Below, one piece after another: positions 37,809 to 45,682 of a DNA stretch of 64,000 bases. Numbering within the stretch: the first letter of the stretch is position 1; each line of letters starts with the position of its first letter. Source of the stretch: Burkholderia aenigmatica (lineage in GTDB: Bacteria > Pseudomonadota > Gammaproteobacteria > Burkholderiales > Burkholderiaceae). Made by a program: the position numbers and the translations under genes. The stretch covers positions 1 through 64,000 of the forward strand of contig NZ_CABVQC010000039.1 in the NCBI RefSeq assembly GCF_902499175.1. Direction: 5' to 3'. The notes below the pieces were generated by a model, which ran no database searches, was not told where the DNA came from, and saw only the letters and a program-made list of their open reading frames with translations.

Positions 37809-40295
37809 TCACGATGCCTCCGGATCGGGCGTCAGCCCCCAGCGCCGCAAGCGGCCCAGCACCTGTGCCTCGATGCGTGCCGCGTGCGCGGCCGCCTCGG
37901 GCGATGCCTCTTCCGCGTGCCGCTCGGTCAGCACGCGTCGCGACAGGTGGGTCGCCTGGTGCAGCGCGAGCACCTGATCGGCAAGCCGCCCGCGCTCCTG
38001 CGGCGGCAACCATGCGAACGCACCGCGCAGCCCCGGCAGCGCAAGCACGAAATCGGCGTGGTCGAGTGCGCGCACGGTCGCATCCATGCCCGCGACGAAC
38101 GCAGGCGCGCTCGCCAGCGTCTCGCGCGCCAGCGCCAGCAATCCGCCGAGCGCATCGCCGAGCGCGGCGGCCGGCATCGCCTGCAGCAATGCCATCGCAT
38201 CGTCGATGCCGGCGACGGGTTGACCGTCGTCGGCGCAGGCATGCGCGGCGAGATCGAGCAATGCCCCGAGCGCCGCGCCGCGACTCGCGGGTGCCGCCGC
38301 GGTATCGGCCGCCTTGCGCCGCCAGACGGCCAGCGCGCGCAACGGCTCGATCGCGAGCGGCGTGTGAGCGACACCCTCGGCGCCGGCCAGCACGTCGGCC
38401 ACGATCCGGCGCAGCGCGACGTGCCCCTGCACATGGGCATCGAGATCGCCCGGCGCCAGCGCGGCGGCCGGTTCGAGCAACCACAGCGCGCGATCGAAAC
38501 CGGCCTCGACGACGATCCGCAACACCGGCGCATCGTGCATGCCGAGCAGATGGCCGTGACGCAGCAACGTATGCAGATTCCCGAGCGCCGGTGCGAGCGA
38601 TTCGAAGCGCTGCTCGCGCGCGACGGCGTCGTGCAGCGTGTCCAGCAAGCTGTCGCTCAGTGCCGCCAGCCCGGCCCACGCGGCGCGGTTCAGCCCGTCC
38701 GCGAGCGGCGCGATGCGGCCGCCCGCCTCACGCAATTCATCCTCGAGCCGCGCGCGCGCCGCGTCGGCCAGCGTCGCGCCCCACGCGCCGGCTTCGATCA
38801 GCGCGGCCTGTTGCTCGAGCGGCTCGCCGAGCTGCCAGACCTCGTCGCGCTCGCCCGACATCGCAAGCTGCGCGCCCTGGCAGCGCACGATGCCGGGCAC
38901 CCGCAGCAGCGCCAACCGGTGCAGCACGCGGCTGCGCGCGCGACCTTCATCGGTCAGCAGATCGAGCGTCAGCGTGCCGCGCAGCACGATGCCGAGCGTG
39001 GCCAGCTCGTCGCGCACCGCGGCGACGAGCGGCGGTTGCGGCGTGCCGGGCGCAAGCTCGCCCGCGACGTCGCCGGCCAGCGCCGCCATCGCCTCGACCA
39101 GCACCGGATCGGTGCCGGCCCGCAGCGGTCCGCGATAGGTCCACGGCAGCGGCGCGTCGAGCGCGTCCTTGACCAGCGCGCCGGCCAGCGCGTCGAGCCA
39201 GTCGCAGCGCAGCGGCCGCGCATGCCCGCGCAGGCGTGCCAGCCCTTCGGCCCGCACGTGCACGGCAATCAGGTCGGCCGTCGATACCGGCAGCTTGCGC
39301 GCGCGCAGCCGCTGCATCACGTTCTCGAGCACACGCCGCGCGGCCTCTTCCGCGCCGTACGCCCAGACCCACTGGTAATAGGCCGGCGAAGGCATGCCCG
39401 ACGCGTAGCCCGCGAATGCGTCAAGGCGTTTGAACGTGTACGGCACGAGATAGGAACCGTAGCGGACGCTGCGGGCGGCCCCGTCGGCGGTATTCGCATC
39501 CGTCCCGGGCCCGCAGGCGTCGTCCGCCTGTCCGTCGAGCACGGTGCAGGCGCCGCCGTCGAGCGCGCCGGGTTCGGGCGTATCGGGCAACGCGGCCGGC
39601 AGCGTGCGCCAGAGTCGTGCCAGCGCCGGCGCGTGATAGCCGCCGCAGACCACCAGCACGTCGTCCGCCCGCCCGCCGGCTTCGGCGACGGCCCACGCGA
39701 TCCAGCGCGCCATCATCCGCTCGCGTGCCTGGTTGCCGAGCGAGCCCGGATCGGCGTCGCGCAGATGCGAGAAGTAGGTCGACAGGCGCTGCGCGAGCTC
39801 GTCCAGCGCGTCCGGCGTCTCGCCGACGTTCTCGAACAGGTGGTCCCAGAGCGCATCGCGCCCCTGCACCGCAAGCGTGTCCGCCAGCGCGCGCTCGTAG
39901 GCGTCGGCACGTGCCTCGTGTTCGGCGTCCGTGACATCGGCATAGCGGTTCTCCAGCTGCGAGAACGCCGCGTGCCACGCGGGCAGGTCGATGAAGCGCA
40001 CCGTCGCGCCGACTTCGCGGCCCGCCTGCAACGCCTGCCATTCCGGCGAATGTTCGGCGAACGGGGTCCACGAGCCGTAATGCGCGGCATCGCCGGACAG
40101 ATAGCTGTAGATCGCGATCGGCAGGCGGTGCGGGCGATACAGTTCGTCGATCCGGCCGTTGAAGTCGGCCGGCCCTTCGATCAGCACGTAGCGCGGCCGC
40201 CGCGCACGGATGCGCTCGGCCACCAGCCGCGCGCAGGCGGGGCTGTGATGCCGGATGCCGACGATGTGCGGGTTGCTGGACGTCTCGGTCTGCAT
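37809..40295 (-). CDS. DUF5682 family protein (YehM-like)
   Basis: The 828-residue product starts HIVGIRHHSPACARLV near residue 10, then ARRPRYVLIEGPADF and the GSWTPFAEHSPEWQAL block, which mark DUF5682 proteins. The GxRHH and IEGP motifs are reminiscent of the TraB/ChaN/EreA-like (TIKI) fold, so a metal-dependent hydrolase is possible, but this is inference only. The long C-terminal part is helical. ATG 40295 is preferred because family similarity starts there. It lies downstream of the MoxR gene, with a short ORF between them, and matches yehM in the E. coli cluster order. Confidence 0.8.
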   Translation of the reverse strand: MQTETSSNPHIVGIRHHSPACARLVAERIRARRPRYVLIEGPADFNGRIDELYRPHRLPIAIYSYLSGDAAHYGSWTPFAEHSPEWQALQAGREVGATVRFIDLPAWHAAFSQLENRYADVTDAEHEARADAYERALADTLAVQGRDALWDHLFENVGETPDALDELAQRLSTYFSHLRDADPGSLGNQARERMMARWIAWAVAEAGGRADDVLVVCGGYHAPALARLWRTLPAALPDTPEPGALDGGACTVLDGQADDACGPGTDANTADGAARSVRYGSYLVPYTFKRLDAFAGYASGMPSPAYYQWVWAYGAEEAARRVLENVMQRLRARKLPVSTADLIAVHVRAEGLARLRGHARPLRCDWLDALAGALVKDALDAPLPWTYRGPLRAGTDPVLVEAMAALAGDVAGELAPGTPQPPLVAAVRDELATLGIVLRGTLTLDLLTDEGRARSRVLHRLALLRVPGIVRCQGAQLAMSGERDEVWQLGEPLEQQAALIEAGAWGATLADAARARLEDELREAGGRIAPLADGLNRAAWAGLAALSDSLLDTLHDAVAREQRFESLAPALGNLHTLLRHGHLLGMHDAPVLRIVVEAGFDRALWLLEPAAALAPGDLDAHVQGHVALRRIVADVLAGAEGVAHTPLAIEPLRALAVWRRKAADTAAAPASRGAALGALLDLAAHACADDGQPVAGIDDAMALLQAMPAAALGDALGGLLALARETLASAPAFVAGMDATVRALDHADFVLALPGLRGAFAWLPPQERGRLADQVLALHQATHLSRRVLTERHAEEASPEAAAHAARIEAQVLGRLRRWGLTPDPEAS

Positions 40296-40305
40296 GCGGC
40301 GCCCG

Positions 40306-40449
40306 TCAGTCGACGTCGATGCATGCGGCGCCGACGATGGCGCCCGACCTGCCCTTGCCGCCGTGCATGCCGCGCACGCCGTGTGCGTCGAACGCGTCGG
40401 GCGCAATCCGTCCCCGCCCCGGCATGCCGCCGTGATCGGTCGCATTCAT
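40306..40449 (-). CDS. Possible 47-residue small protein in MoxR-DUF5682 gap
   Basis: An ATG-started ORF of 47 codons fills the 162-bp gap between the MoxR stop and the DUF5682 start. Codon third positions are about 85-90% G or C, as in real genes here. It is Gly-rich (motifs HGGMPGRGRIAPDAF and RGMHGGKGRSG). No ribosome site is evident, but it begins only 8 bp after the MoxR stop, so coupling is possible. An overlapping frame (N-terminal extension of the next gene) is the alternative reading. No family is recognised. Confidence 0.35.
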   Translation of the reverse strand: MNATDHGGMPGRGRIAPDAFDAHGVRGMHGGKGRSGAIVGAACIDVD

Positions 40450-40457
40450 GTCGCGCG

Positions 40458-41564
40458 TCACGGCAGACGGTGGCGTGCCGCGTAGTACGCGCGCCAGTGC
40501 GCCCCTTCGCGCCGCGCGGCTTTCTGTTCGAAGTAGCGGCGCAGCTTTGCGCGATCGTCGGCGTTATCCTTGACGACGGTGCCGGCGATGCAGTCGACGA
40601 GATCCTGCGGCGATCCTTCGCGTTGCTCGAGGAACCATGCGCGCACCCCGACCGCATGCGCGACGTTCACCGCTTCGGCTGTCGACATCACCGCCGTCAA
40701 CCGATCCATCGCGCCGTCGCTGCCTGTGCCGTCGCCGGTCCCGCCGCGCAGGTCGCGAAACGTGGTGACCAGCAGTTCCAGCACCGGCTGCGGCACGGCC
40801 GCCGGAATGCCGCTGCCGGCCAGCAGCCGCGCGCTGGCTTCGCGCACGAGCGCGAGTTCGCTGTCGAAGTCGAGAATCGGAAACACGGTTTCGAAATCGA
40901 AGCGCCGCTTGAGCGCCGCGCTCATCTCGTTCACGCCGCGATCGCGCGTGTTCGCGGTCGCGATGATGTTGAAACCCTCGCGCGCATACAGCATCCCGTG
41001 TTCGCCATGCAGTTCGGGCACCGCCATCACGCGATCCGACAGCATGCCGAGCAGGCAGTCCTGCACCTCCAGCGGCGCGCGCGTGATTTCCTCGAAGCGC
41101 ACGATCTTGCCGTCGTGCATGCCCTGGTACAGCGGCGCGGGCACGAGCGCGCGCGGGCTCGGTCCTTCGTTGATCAGCAACGCGTAGTTCCAGCCGTACT
41201 TGATCTGGTCTTCGGTGATGGATGCGCCGCCCTGGATCGTCAGCGTCGACGTGCCGCTGATCGCGGCCGCCAGCAGCTCGGACAGCATCGATTTCGCGGT
41301 ACCCGGTTCGCCGACCAGCATCAGTCCGCGGCCGGTGGCGAGCGTGACGAGCATGCGCTCGATGCTTGCGATCGGCGCGACGATCTTCGGCGCAATGCCG
41401 AGCGAGCGATCGCCGGCAATGAATGCACGGGCGGCCGTCAGGCTCAGTTGCCAGCCCGGCGGACGGGGTTGGCCGCCATCCTGCGCCTTCAGCTCGGCGA
41501 GCTGATCGGCGTACAGGACTTCAGCGGGCGGACGCTGCAATGCATGCGGTTGAGACGGAGCCAT
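40458..41564 (-). CDS. MoxR-family AAA+ ATPase (YehL-like)
   Basis: First gene of the minus-strand cluster; 368 residues, cytoplasmic. The AAA+ core (about 75-270) has Walker A GEPGTAKS near residue 103 and a Walker B variant RFEEITRAP, where MoxR proteins usually show DE. Sensor-1 TANTRD near 209 and an arginine-finger region around ALKRRFDFE follow. It has MoxR traits such as the LVGEPGTAKS loop and a C-terminal lid (about 280-368). MoxR ATPases remodel or mature protein complexes with a VWA partner, which is encoded three genes down. A possible promoter lies about 60-90 bp upstream. Confidence 0.92.
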   Translation of the reverse strand: MAPSQPHALQRPPAEVLYADQLAELKAQDGGQPRPPGWQLSLTAARAFIAGDRSLGIAPKIVAPIASIERMLVTLATGRGLMLVGEPGTAKSMLSELLAAAISGTSTLTIQGGASITEDQIKYGWNYALLINEGPSPRALVPAPLYQGMHDGKIVRFEEITRAPLEVQDCLLGMLSDRVMAVPELHGEHGMLYAREGFNIIATANTRDRGVNEMSAALKRRFDFETVFPILDFDSELALVREASARLLAGSGIPAAVPQPVLELLVTTFRDLRGGTGDGTGSDGAMDRLTAVMSTAEAVNVAHAVGVRAWFLEQREGSPQDLVDCIAGTVVKDNADDRAKLRRYFEQKAARREGAHWRAYYAARHRLP

Positions 41565-41620
41565 GTCTGCTTCTTCTTGTCTTGTATTCGCGGTCGGGCT
41601 CGAATGCCCTCGGAGCGCGA

Positions 41621-41653
41621 ATTATATCGCTGCGCGGCGACAAGATCCGTCAA
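41621..41653 (-). promoter_or_regulatory. Possible promoter of the MoxR-VWA-WGR cluster
   Basis: Reading the minus strand, a perfect TATAAT lies at 41626-41621, about 57 bp before the MoxR ATG. A TTGACG box is at 41653-41648, but the spacing is 21 bp, longer than the ideal 17, so the -35 assignment is weak. No other good promoter is seen in the 238-bp gap. Confidence 0.4.
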
Positions 41654-41802
41654 CATGCGTTTTGGCGATCGCGCGATTCGATCGCGGGCACCGGTTCGCG
41701 ATGGAGCGGGTGCGATGAACACCGCAACAGGCTGCTCATCGCGCGTTCAACGCCGCTCGTTCGTCACCGAAGGCCAGCGGCATCTCGTGTCTCACATCGA
41801 TA

Positions 41803-42777
41803 TCAACCCGCGATACCTGCCAGCCGACCGCGAATGATCTCCGTCGCCTCGTTCACGATGCGCTCGACGAGTTCCTTCACGGTCGGGATATCGCGGATCA
41901 ACCCGACGACCAAGCCGCACGACCAGGCGCCCGCATCGAGCGCGCCCTCCTTCATGATGCGCGGATACACCCCGGCGACCTCTTCAACGATATCGTCGAA
42001 CCGGATACTGGCGCCGAGCTTGCTTTCCTTGTCGAGGATGCGATCGACCGCGGCGTTGCGCAGCACGCGCTCGGTATTGCGCAACGGGCGCATGACCAGA
42101 CGCGTGTCCAGTTCGGTCGCCGCGACCAGCGCCTGCTTCACGTTTTCGTGCACCGGCGCCTCGCGGGTGGCGATGAAGCGCGTCCCCATGTTGATGCCAT
42201 CCGCGCCTAGCGAAAGTGCCGCAACCAGCGACCGGCCATCAGCCATGCCGCCGGAGGCCACGAACGGGATCTTGAGCTCGTCGGCCGCGCGCGGCAGCAG
42301 GATGAAGTTCGGAATGTCATCCTCGCCCGGATGGCCACCGCATTCGAATCCATCGACGCTGACCGCATCGCAGCCGATAGCCTCCGCCTTGAGCGCATGA
42401 CGAATCGACGTGCACTTGTGGATCACCTTGACATGCGCGTCCTTGAGCGCGGCCAGATATGGCTGCGGGTTGTTGCCGGCCGTTTCGACGATCTTGACCC
42501 CGCCTTCGACGATGGCCCGGATATAGCCCGGATAGTCGGGGGAGGTGACGGTCGGCAGGAAGGTGAGGTTCACGCCGAACGGCTTGTCGGTCATCTCGCG
42601 GCAACGCCGGATTTCGGCAGCGAGATCCGCCGGCGATCGCTGCGTCAGGCCGGTAATGATGCCGAGGCCACCGGCATTGGAGACGGCTGCCGCCAGCTCC
42701 GCGTACCCGACGTGATGCATGCCGCCCTGGATGATCGGATAGTCGATGCCGAAGAGTTCGGTGATCCTGGTTTTCAT
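41803..42777 (-). CDS. Nitronate monooxygenase (2-nitropropane dioxygenase family)
   Basis: FMN-dependent TIM-barrel enzyme of 324 residues that oxidises alkyl nitronates. Visible family features: DYPIIQGGMHHVGYAELAAAVSNAGGLG at the start, VNLTFLP, the CDAVSVDGFECGGHPGEDD loop near residue 140 that contacts FMN phosphate, and VASGGMADGRSLVAALSLGADGINMGTRF. It is divergent from the GlxA-like regulator, which may control it. Some members of this family are enoyl-ACP reductase-like or of unknown substrate, so the exact substrate is not assured. No strong ribosome site is visible. Confidence 0.85.
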   Translation of the reverse strand: MKTRITELFGIDYPIIQGGMHHVGYAELAAAVSNAGGLGIITGLTQRSPADLAAEIRRCREMTDKPFGVNLTFLPTVTSPDYPGYIRAIVEGGVKIVETAGNNPQPYLAALKDAHVKVIHKCTSIRHALKAEAIGCDAVSVDGFECGGHPGEDDIPNFILLPRAADELKIPFVASGGMADGRSLVAALSLGADGINMGTRFIATREAPVHENVKQALVAATELDTRLVMRPLRNTERVLRNAAVDRILDKESKLGASIRFDDIVEEVAGVYPRIMKEGALDAGAWSCGLVVGLIRDIPTVKELVERIVNEATEIIRGRLAGIAG

Positions 42778-42921
42778 GATGTTTTCGGTTCAGGTTGAGA
42801 CGAAAGCGCCTTCGCATGCCGGAAACGCGACGGGCCCCCGGTGGATTTGGACAGTTTCCTCGCAGTTCGGATTGCCGTACATTGGCTAAACTGACACATT
42901 GAGTGCGATATCCGACACGCC
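42778..42921. promoter_or_regulatory. Divergent control region
   Basis: A 144-bp gap between two divergently oriented genes (nitronate monooxygenase and a GlxA-like regulator). It must carry both promoters and is the natural place for autoregulation. I see no pair of boxes good enough to name and no palindrome. Confidence 0.5.
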
Positions 42922-43920
42922 ATGCCCCGCGCCGCCATCCTTGCGTATGACGATTGCTACGCCTCCAGCCTGGGCGGGTTCGCCGACATCCTCCAGATTG
43001 CGAACGCGCATTTGCGGCGACAGCGGGGCGATGGACATGCGCAGTTCGAATGGCGGTTCTTGTCTCCGACCGGGAAGCCGGTGATGGCGAGCAACGGGCT
43101 ACAACTGAACACGGAGCCGATCCGGCCGCAAGAGAAGTTCGACCTGGTTTTCATTCCCAGCGCGCACTATGCGAGCGGCAAGGCGTTCGACGAGTTGCTG
43201 GCACGACAGTCTGCCGCATGCGACTGGCTGGTTTCGCAATGGAACGCGGGGGCCTACCTTGCGGCAAACTGCACCGGCACGTTCGTGCTGGCCAGCACCG
43301 GTCTCCTGGACGGACGGCCTGCGACGACCACGTGGTGGCTGGCCGACCAGTTTCGCAGCCGGTTTCCCCGTGTCGACCTTCAACTGGAACCCGTCGTCAC
43401 CGAAGCGGATCGACTGATCTGTGCCGGTGCGTCAGCGTCCTACCTGCTGCAGACCATCCATGTCATCGAGCGTTTCGCTGGGGCGATCATCGCGGCGCAG
43501 TGCGCCAAAACGATGCTGATCGACGTGAGCCAGACCAAGCAATCGCCGTACCTCCCGTTGCTGACGGACAAGACGCACGCCGATTCGCTGGTTCACCGCG
43601 CACAGCATTGGCTGCAGAAGAACATGGCGAAGGACGTGAAGATGTCGGCGATGGCGCATGATCTCGGCGTGAGCGAGCGCACGATCATCCGCCGATTCCA
43701 GGCCGCGTTGAATCAGCCGCCCTTGCGGTATTTGCAGAGCCTGCGCATCGAAGCCGCGCGCGGTTTGCTGGAGGCCGGCGATCTCAGCCTCGAGCGGATC
43801 ACGGCCCAGGTGGGATACAGCGATACGAGCTCTTTCTGCCGGCTGTTCAAGGAGAAGGTCGGTCTCAGCCCGGGTGCGTATCGTGATCGCTTTCGACCCG
43901 CTGCGGAATCACAACAATGA
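42922..43920 (+). CDS. GlxA-like AraC family transcriptional regulator
   Basis: A 332-residue regulator. Residues about 3-190 form a DJ-1/PfpI-like (GATase1) domain, with the nucleophile-elbow region AANCTGTFVLASTGLLDG near residue 115. Residues about 225-325 form an AraC double helix-turn-helix (VSERTIIRRFQAALNQPPLRYLQSLRIEAARGLLE and GYSDTSSFCRLFKEKVGLSPGAYR). Such proteins sense small metabolites and usually activate a neighbouring gene; the divergent nitronate monooxygenase is the likely target. A hairpin with weak stem follows the stop. Confidence 0.92.
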   Translation: MPRAAILAYDDCYASSLGGFADILQIANAHLRRQRGDGHAQFEWRFLSPTGKPVMASNGLQLNTEPIRPQEKFDLVFIPSAHYASGKAFDELLARQSAACDWLVSQWNAGAYLAANCTGTFVLASTGLLDGRPATTTWWLADQFRSRFPRVDLQLEPVVTEADRLICAGASASYLLQTIHVIERFAGAIIAAQCAKTMLIDVSQTKQSPYLPLLTDKTHADSLVHRAQHWLQKNMAKDVKMSAMAHDLGVSERTIIRRFQAALNQPPLRYLQSLRIEAARGLLEAGDLSLERITAQVGYSDTSSFCRLFKEKVGLSPGAYRDRFRPAAESQQ

Positions 43921-43934
43921 CCGATCGGCGGATT

Positions 43935-43964
43935 GCGGATGACAGTCCACCGGTCAGCATCCGC
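43935..43964. terminator. Weak hairpin after the GlxA-like gene
   Basis: GCGGATGAC pairs with GTCAGCATCCGC (one 2-nt bulge) 15 bp after the regulator stop. There is no T-run, so termination is uncertain. Confidence 0.3.
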
Positions 43965-44044
43965 TCGCCATCGCCGCCCGTCCCCCACCCACGCGATTCG
44001 TTTGTAGAATCGGCGTGTTCGCCGTTCATGACACGGTAAAAGGC

Positions 44045-44255
44045 ATGATCGTCAGCCGCCGCCCCGGCGGCGCCCTGCCGCCCTTCATCGACTCGGTCTG
44101 GGCGGAGTACCCGCCGCCTCCGATCCGGAATGAACTTTGCCGCGGGCTATGCCGACCAGCCGCATTTCAACCGCGAGTTTCGCGCGTTCACGGGGCTGTC
44201 GCCGGAAGAGGACCGGCAACGCGCGAACGCGAACGGCTTTCACGTTCCGCTCTGA
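44045..44255 (+). pseudogene. Remnant of an AraC-type regulator (DUF6597-like N-terminus)
   Basis: The first part (ATG 44045) reads RRPGGALPPFIDSVWAEY, the start expected of DUF6597-AraC proteins. After about 25 codons the frame is lost. From 44130, in another frame, 41 codons read FAAGYADQPHFNREFRAFTGLSPEE, the last helix-turn-helix of an AraC protein, and end at a proper stop. The middle, normally about 200 residues, is missing. This fits a large internal deletion of a formerly complete regulator of the VOC gene that follows. Confidence 0.6.
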
Positions 44256-44350
44256 CCCGATGTCAGGTGCGGCGGCAAATCTTGTTCAAGACCGGGCCCG
44301 CGAGGCCCGACAGGATCGAGCGACACCCACCCCATCACCCGGAGGGCACC

Positions 44351-44806
44351 ATGGCGATTCACGAAGTCTTTCCCTATTTGCGCGCCAAACACGCGGACGA
44401 CGCCATCGCGTTCTATGCGAAGGCGTTCGGCGCGCAGGAGAAATTCCGCCTCGTCGAGCCGTCGGGACGCATCGGCCACGCGGAATTGCAGCTCGGGCCA
44501 TGCACGCTGATGATCTCGGACGAGTTCCCCGAATACGATATCCTTGCCCTCGACCCGGATGCCAAAGCGCCGATGTCGCTTCACCTGCATGTCGACGACG
44601 CCGACGCGACGATCGCCGCCGCAGTCGCGGCCGGCGCGCAATTGACACGCGCGATCCAGGACCAGTTCTACGGCGAGCGTTCCGGCAAGATTCGCGACCC
44701 GTTCGGTTACGAATGGCTGATCGGGCATACGATCGAAGCGGTCGAACCCGATGAAATGCAGCGGCGTTATACGGCGCTACTGTCCGGCGGCCAGCAGAAA
44801 ACCTGA
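44351..44806 (+). CDS. VOC/glyoxalase-family protein (PhnB-like)
   Basis: A 151-residue metal-dependent fold protein of the vicinal oxygen chelate superfamily: PYLRAKHADDAIAFYAKAFGAQE at the start, ELQLGPCTLMISDE, LHLHVDDADATIAAAVAAGA, and the final SGKIRDPFGYEWLIGHTIE. Proteins like this are PhnB-type or glyoxalase/bleomycin-resistance-like with unknown substrate. ATG 44351 has GGAGGG seven bases upstream, a strong ribosome site. It sits after the AraC-type remnant, which probably once regulated it. Confidence 0.85.
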   Translation: MAIHEVFPYLRAKHADDAIAFYAKAFGAQEKFRLVEPSGRIGHAELQLGPCTLMISDEFPEYDILALDPDAKAPMSLHLHVDDADATIAAAVAAGAQLTRAIQDQFYGERSGKIRDPFGYEWLIGHTIEAVEPDEMQRRYTALLSGGQQKT

Positions 44807-44848
44807 ACGGCGCACCGCGCGCGCCGGTCGATCACTCCGACATTCGCG

Positions 44849-45427
44849 ATGCACTATCACCCCGACGACATCCACCGGCTCTACCGGAGCGTGCCGACGC
44901 TGCTGCTGAACCGTCCCGCGCCGGCCGAACAATTCCTGGCCGCCGCCGTCGAGACCGGCGCCGAACTCGGGCACGTGCTGCGCGACTACCCGCAGGTCCG
45001 CTATCAGCCGCTCGACTTCCACTACCTGTGCCAGCAAAGCCTGTCCGTGCTGGACGACGCGCTGCTGGCCGACCTCACGCGCGACATGAACCACGGATGG
45101 CGCGGCGCGCAATGGGCCGCGCTGTTGATCGCGTTATCGGGCGACGCGCGTCATCTGCCGCACCTCGACGAAGTCAGGGGCCACCGCGGCGTCGAGTGGA
45201 CGGCAGAGCTCGCCGAAGCCGCGTCGGGCCCCGATGCACGATCGTCGGCATTCCGTGGCTGCCAGTCGATCGTGCGCCTGCGCGATCAGCTTGCCGCGTT
45301 GCCGCGCGTCGCGGTTCGGTTGCGGCCCTGGCTCTCGCCGGAAGCGCTCGAAGCCTGGGCGATCGCCGTCCGCGCCGCGTATCGCAGCGGTGGCGTCGAA
45401 GCCGCTCTGCCGGTTGCTCGCCGTTAG
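44849..45427 (+). CDS. Hypothetical protein, helical
   Basis: I do not recognise this 192-residue protein. It has no signal peptide or membrane helix and seems mainly helical, with a DFHYLCQQSLSVLDDALLADLTRD segment, a WRGAQWAALLIALSGD block near residue 85 and a C-terminal WAIAVRAAYRSGG. Length and codon use (high GC3) are those of a real gene. It starts 43 bp after the VOC gene on the same strand, so the two may be co-transcribed. A 9-bp inverted repeat follows its stop. Confidence 0.7.
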   Translation: MHYHPDDIHRLYRSVPTLLLNRPAPAEQFLAAAVETGAELGHVLRDYPQVRYQPLDFHYLCQQSLSVLDDALLADLTRDMNHGWRGAQWAALLIALSGDARHLPHLDEVRGHRGVEWTAELAEAASGPDARSSAFRGCQSIVRLRDQLAALPRVAVRLRPWLSPEALEAWAIAVRAAYRSGGVEAALPVARR

Positions 45428-45436
45428 ACTGCTCGC

Positions 45437-45456
45437 CGTCGATCGCTCGATCGACG
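45437..45456. terminator. Short inverted repeat after the hypothetical gene
   Basis: CGTCGATCG and CGATCGACG, separated by two bases, lie about 10 bp after the stop. It is a perfect stem but lacks a T-run, so it may be only a weak terminator or an mRNA end stabiliser. The rest of the 255-bp gap before the porin shows nothing clear. Confidence 0.3.
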
Positions 45457-45682
45457 ATCACGCGATGGCCGCCTGAATCCCCCGACGTCGCGCTGGAACG
45501 CATCGCCAACCCGGCGCGCGCGTTCCACCGCACCGCACGCCCTCGTCTTCCGTCCCGCCGCGATTCCGAGCGATTTCGCAGAGGACCTTTCCTGTGCAAC
45601 GCCTTAATCGACCGCCGCGCGATCTCCAATAATGGCCGCTCGATCCGCCGGCCACCGGGCCGGAAAAACGATAAAAACTCCT

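Noticed and set aside
41621..41653. A complete -35/-10 promoter with TTGACG
   Set aside because: Spacer is 21 bp; I keep only the -10 box as a probable element.
37194..41837. Long plus-strand open frame opposite MoxR, DUF5682 and VWA genes
   Set aside because: Antisense shadow; residues such as RRR and Gln-rich runs are typical of reverse-frame GC-rich DNA.
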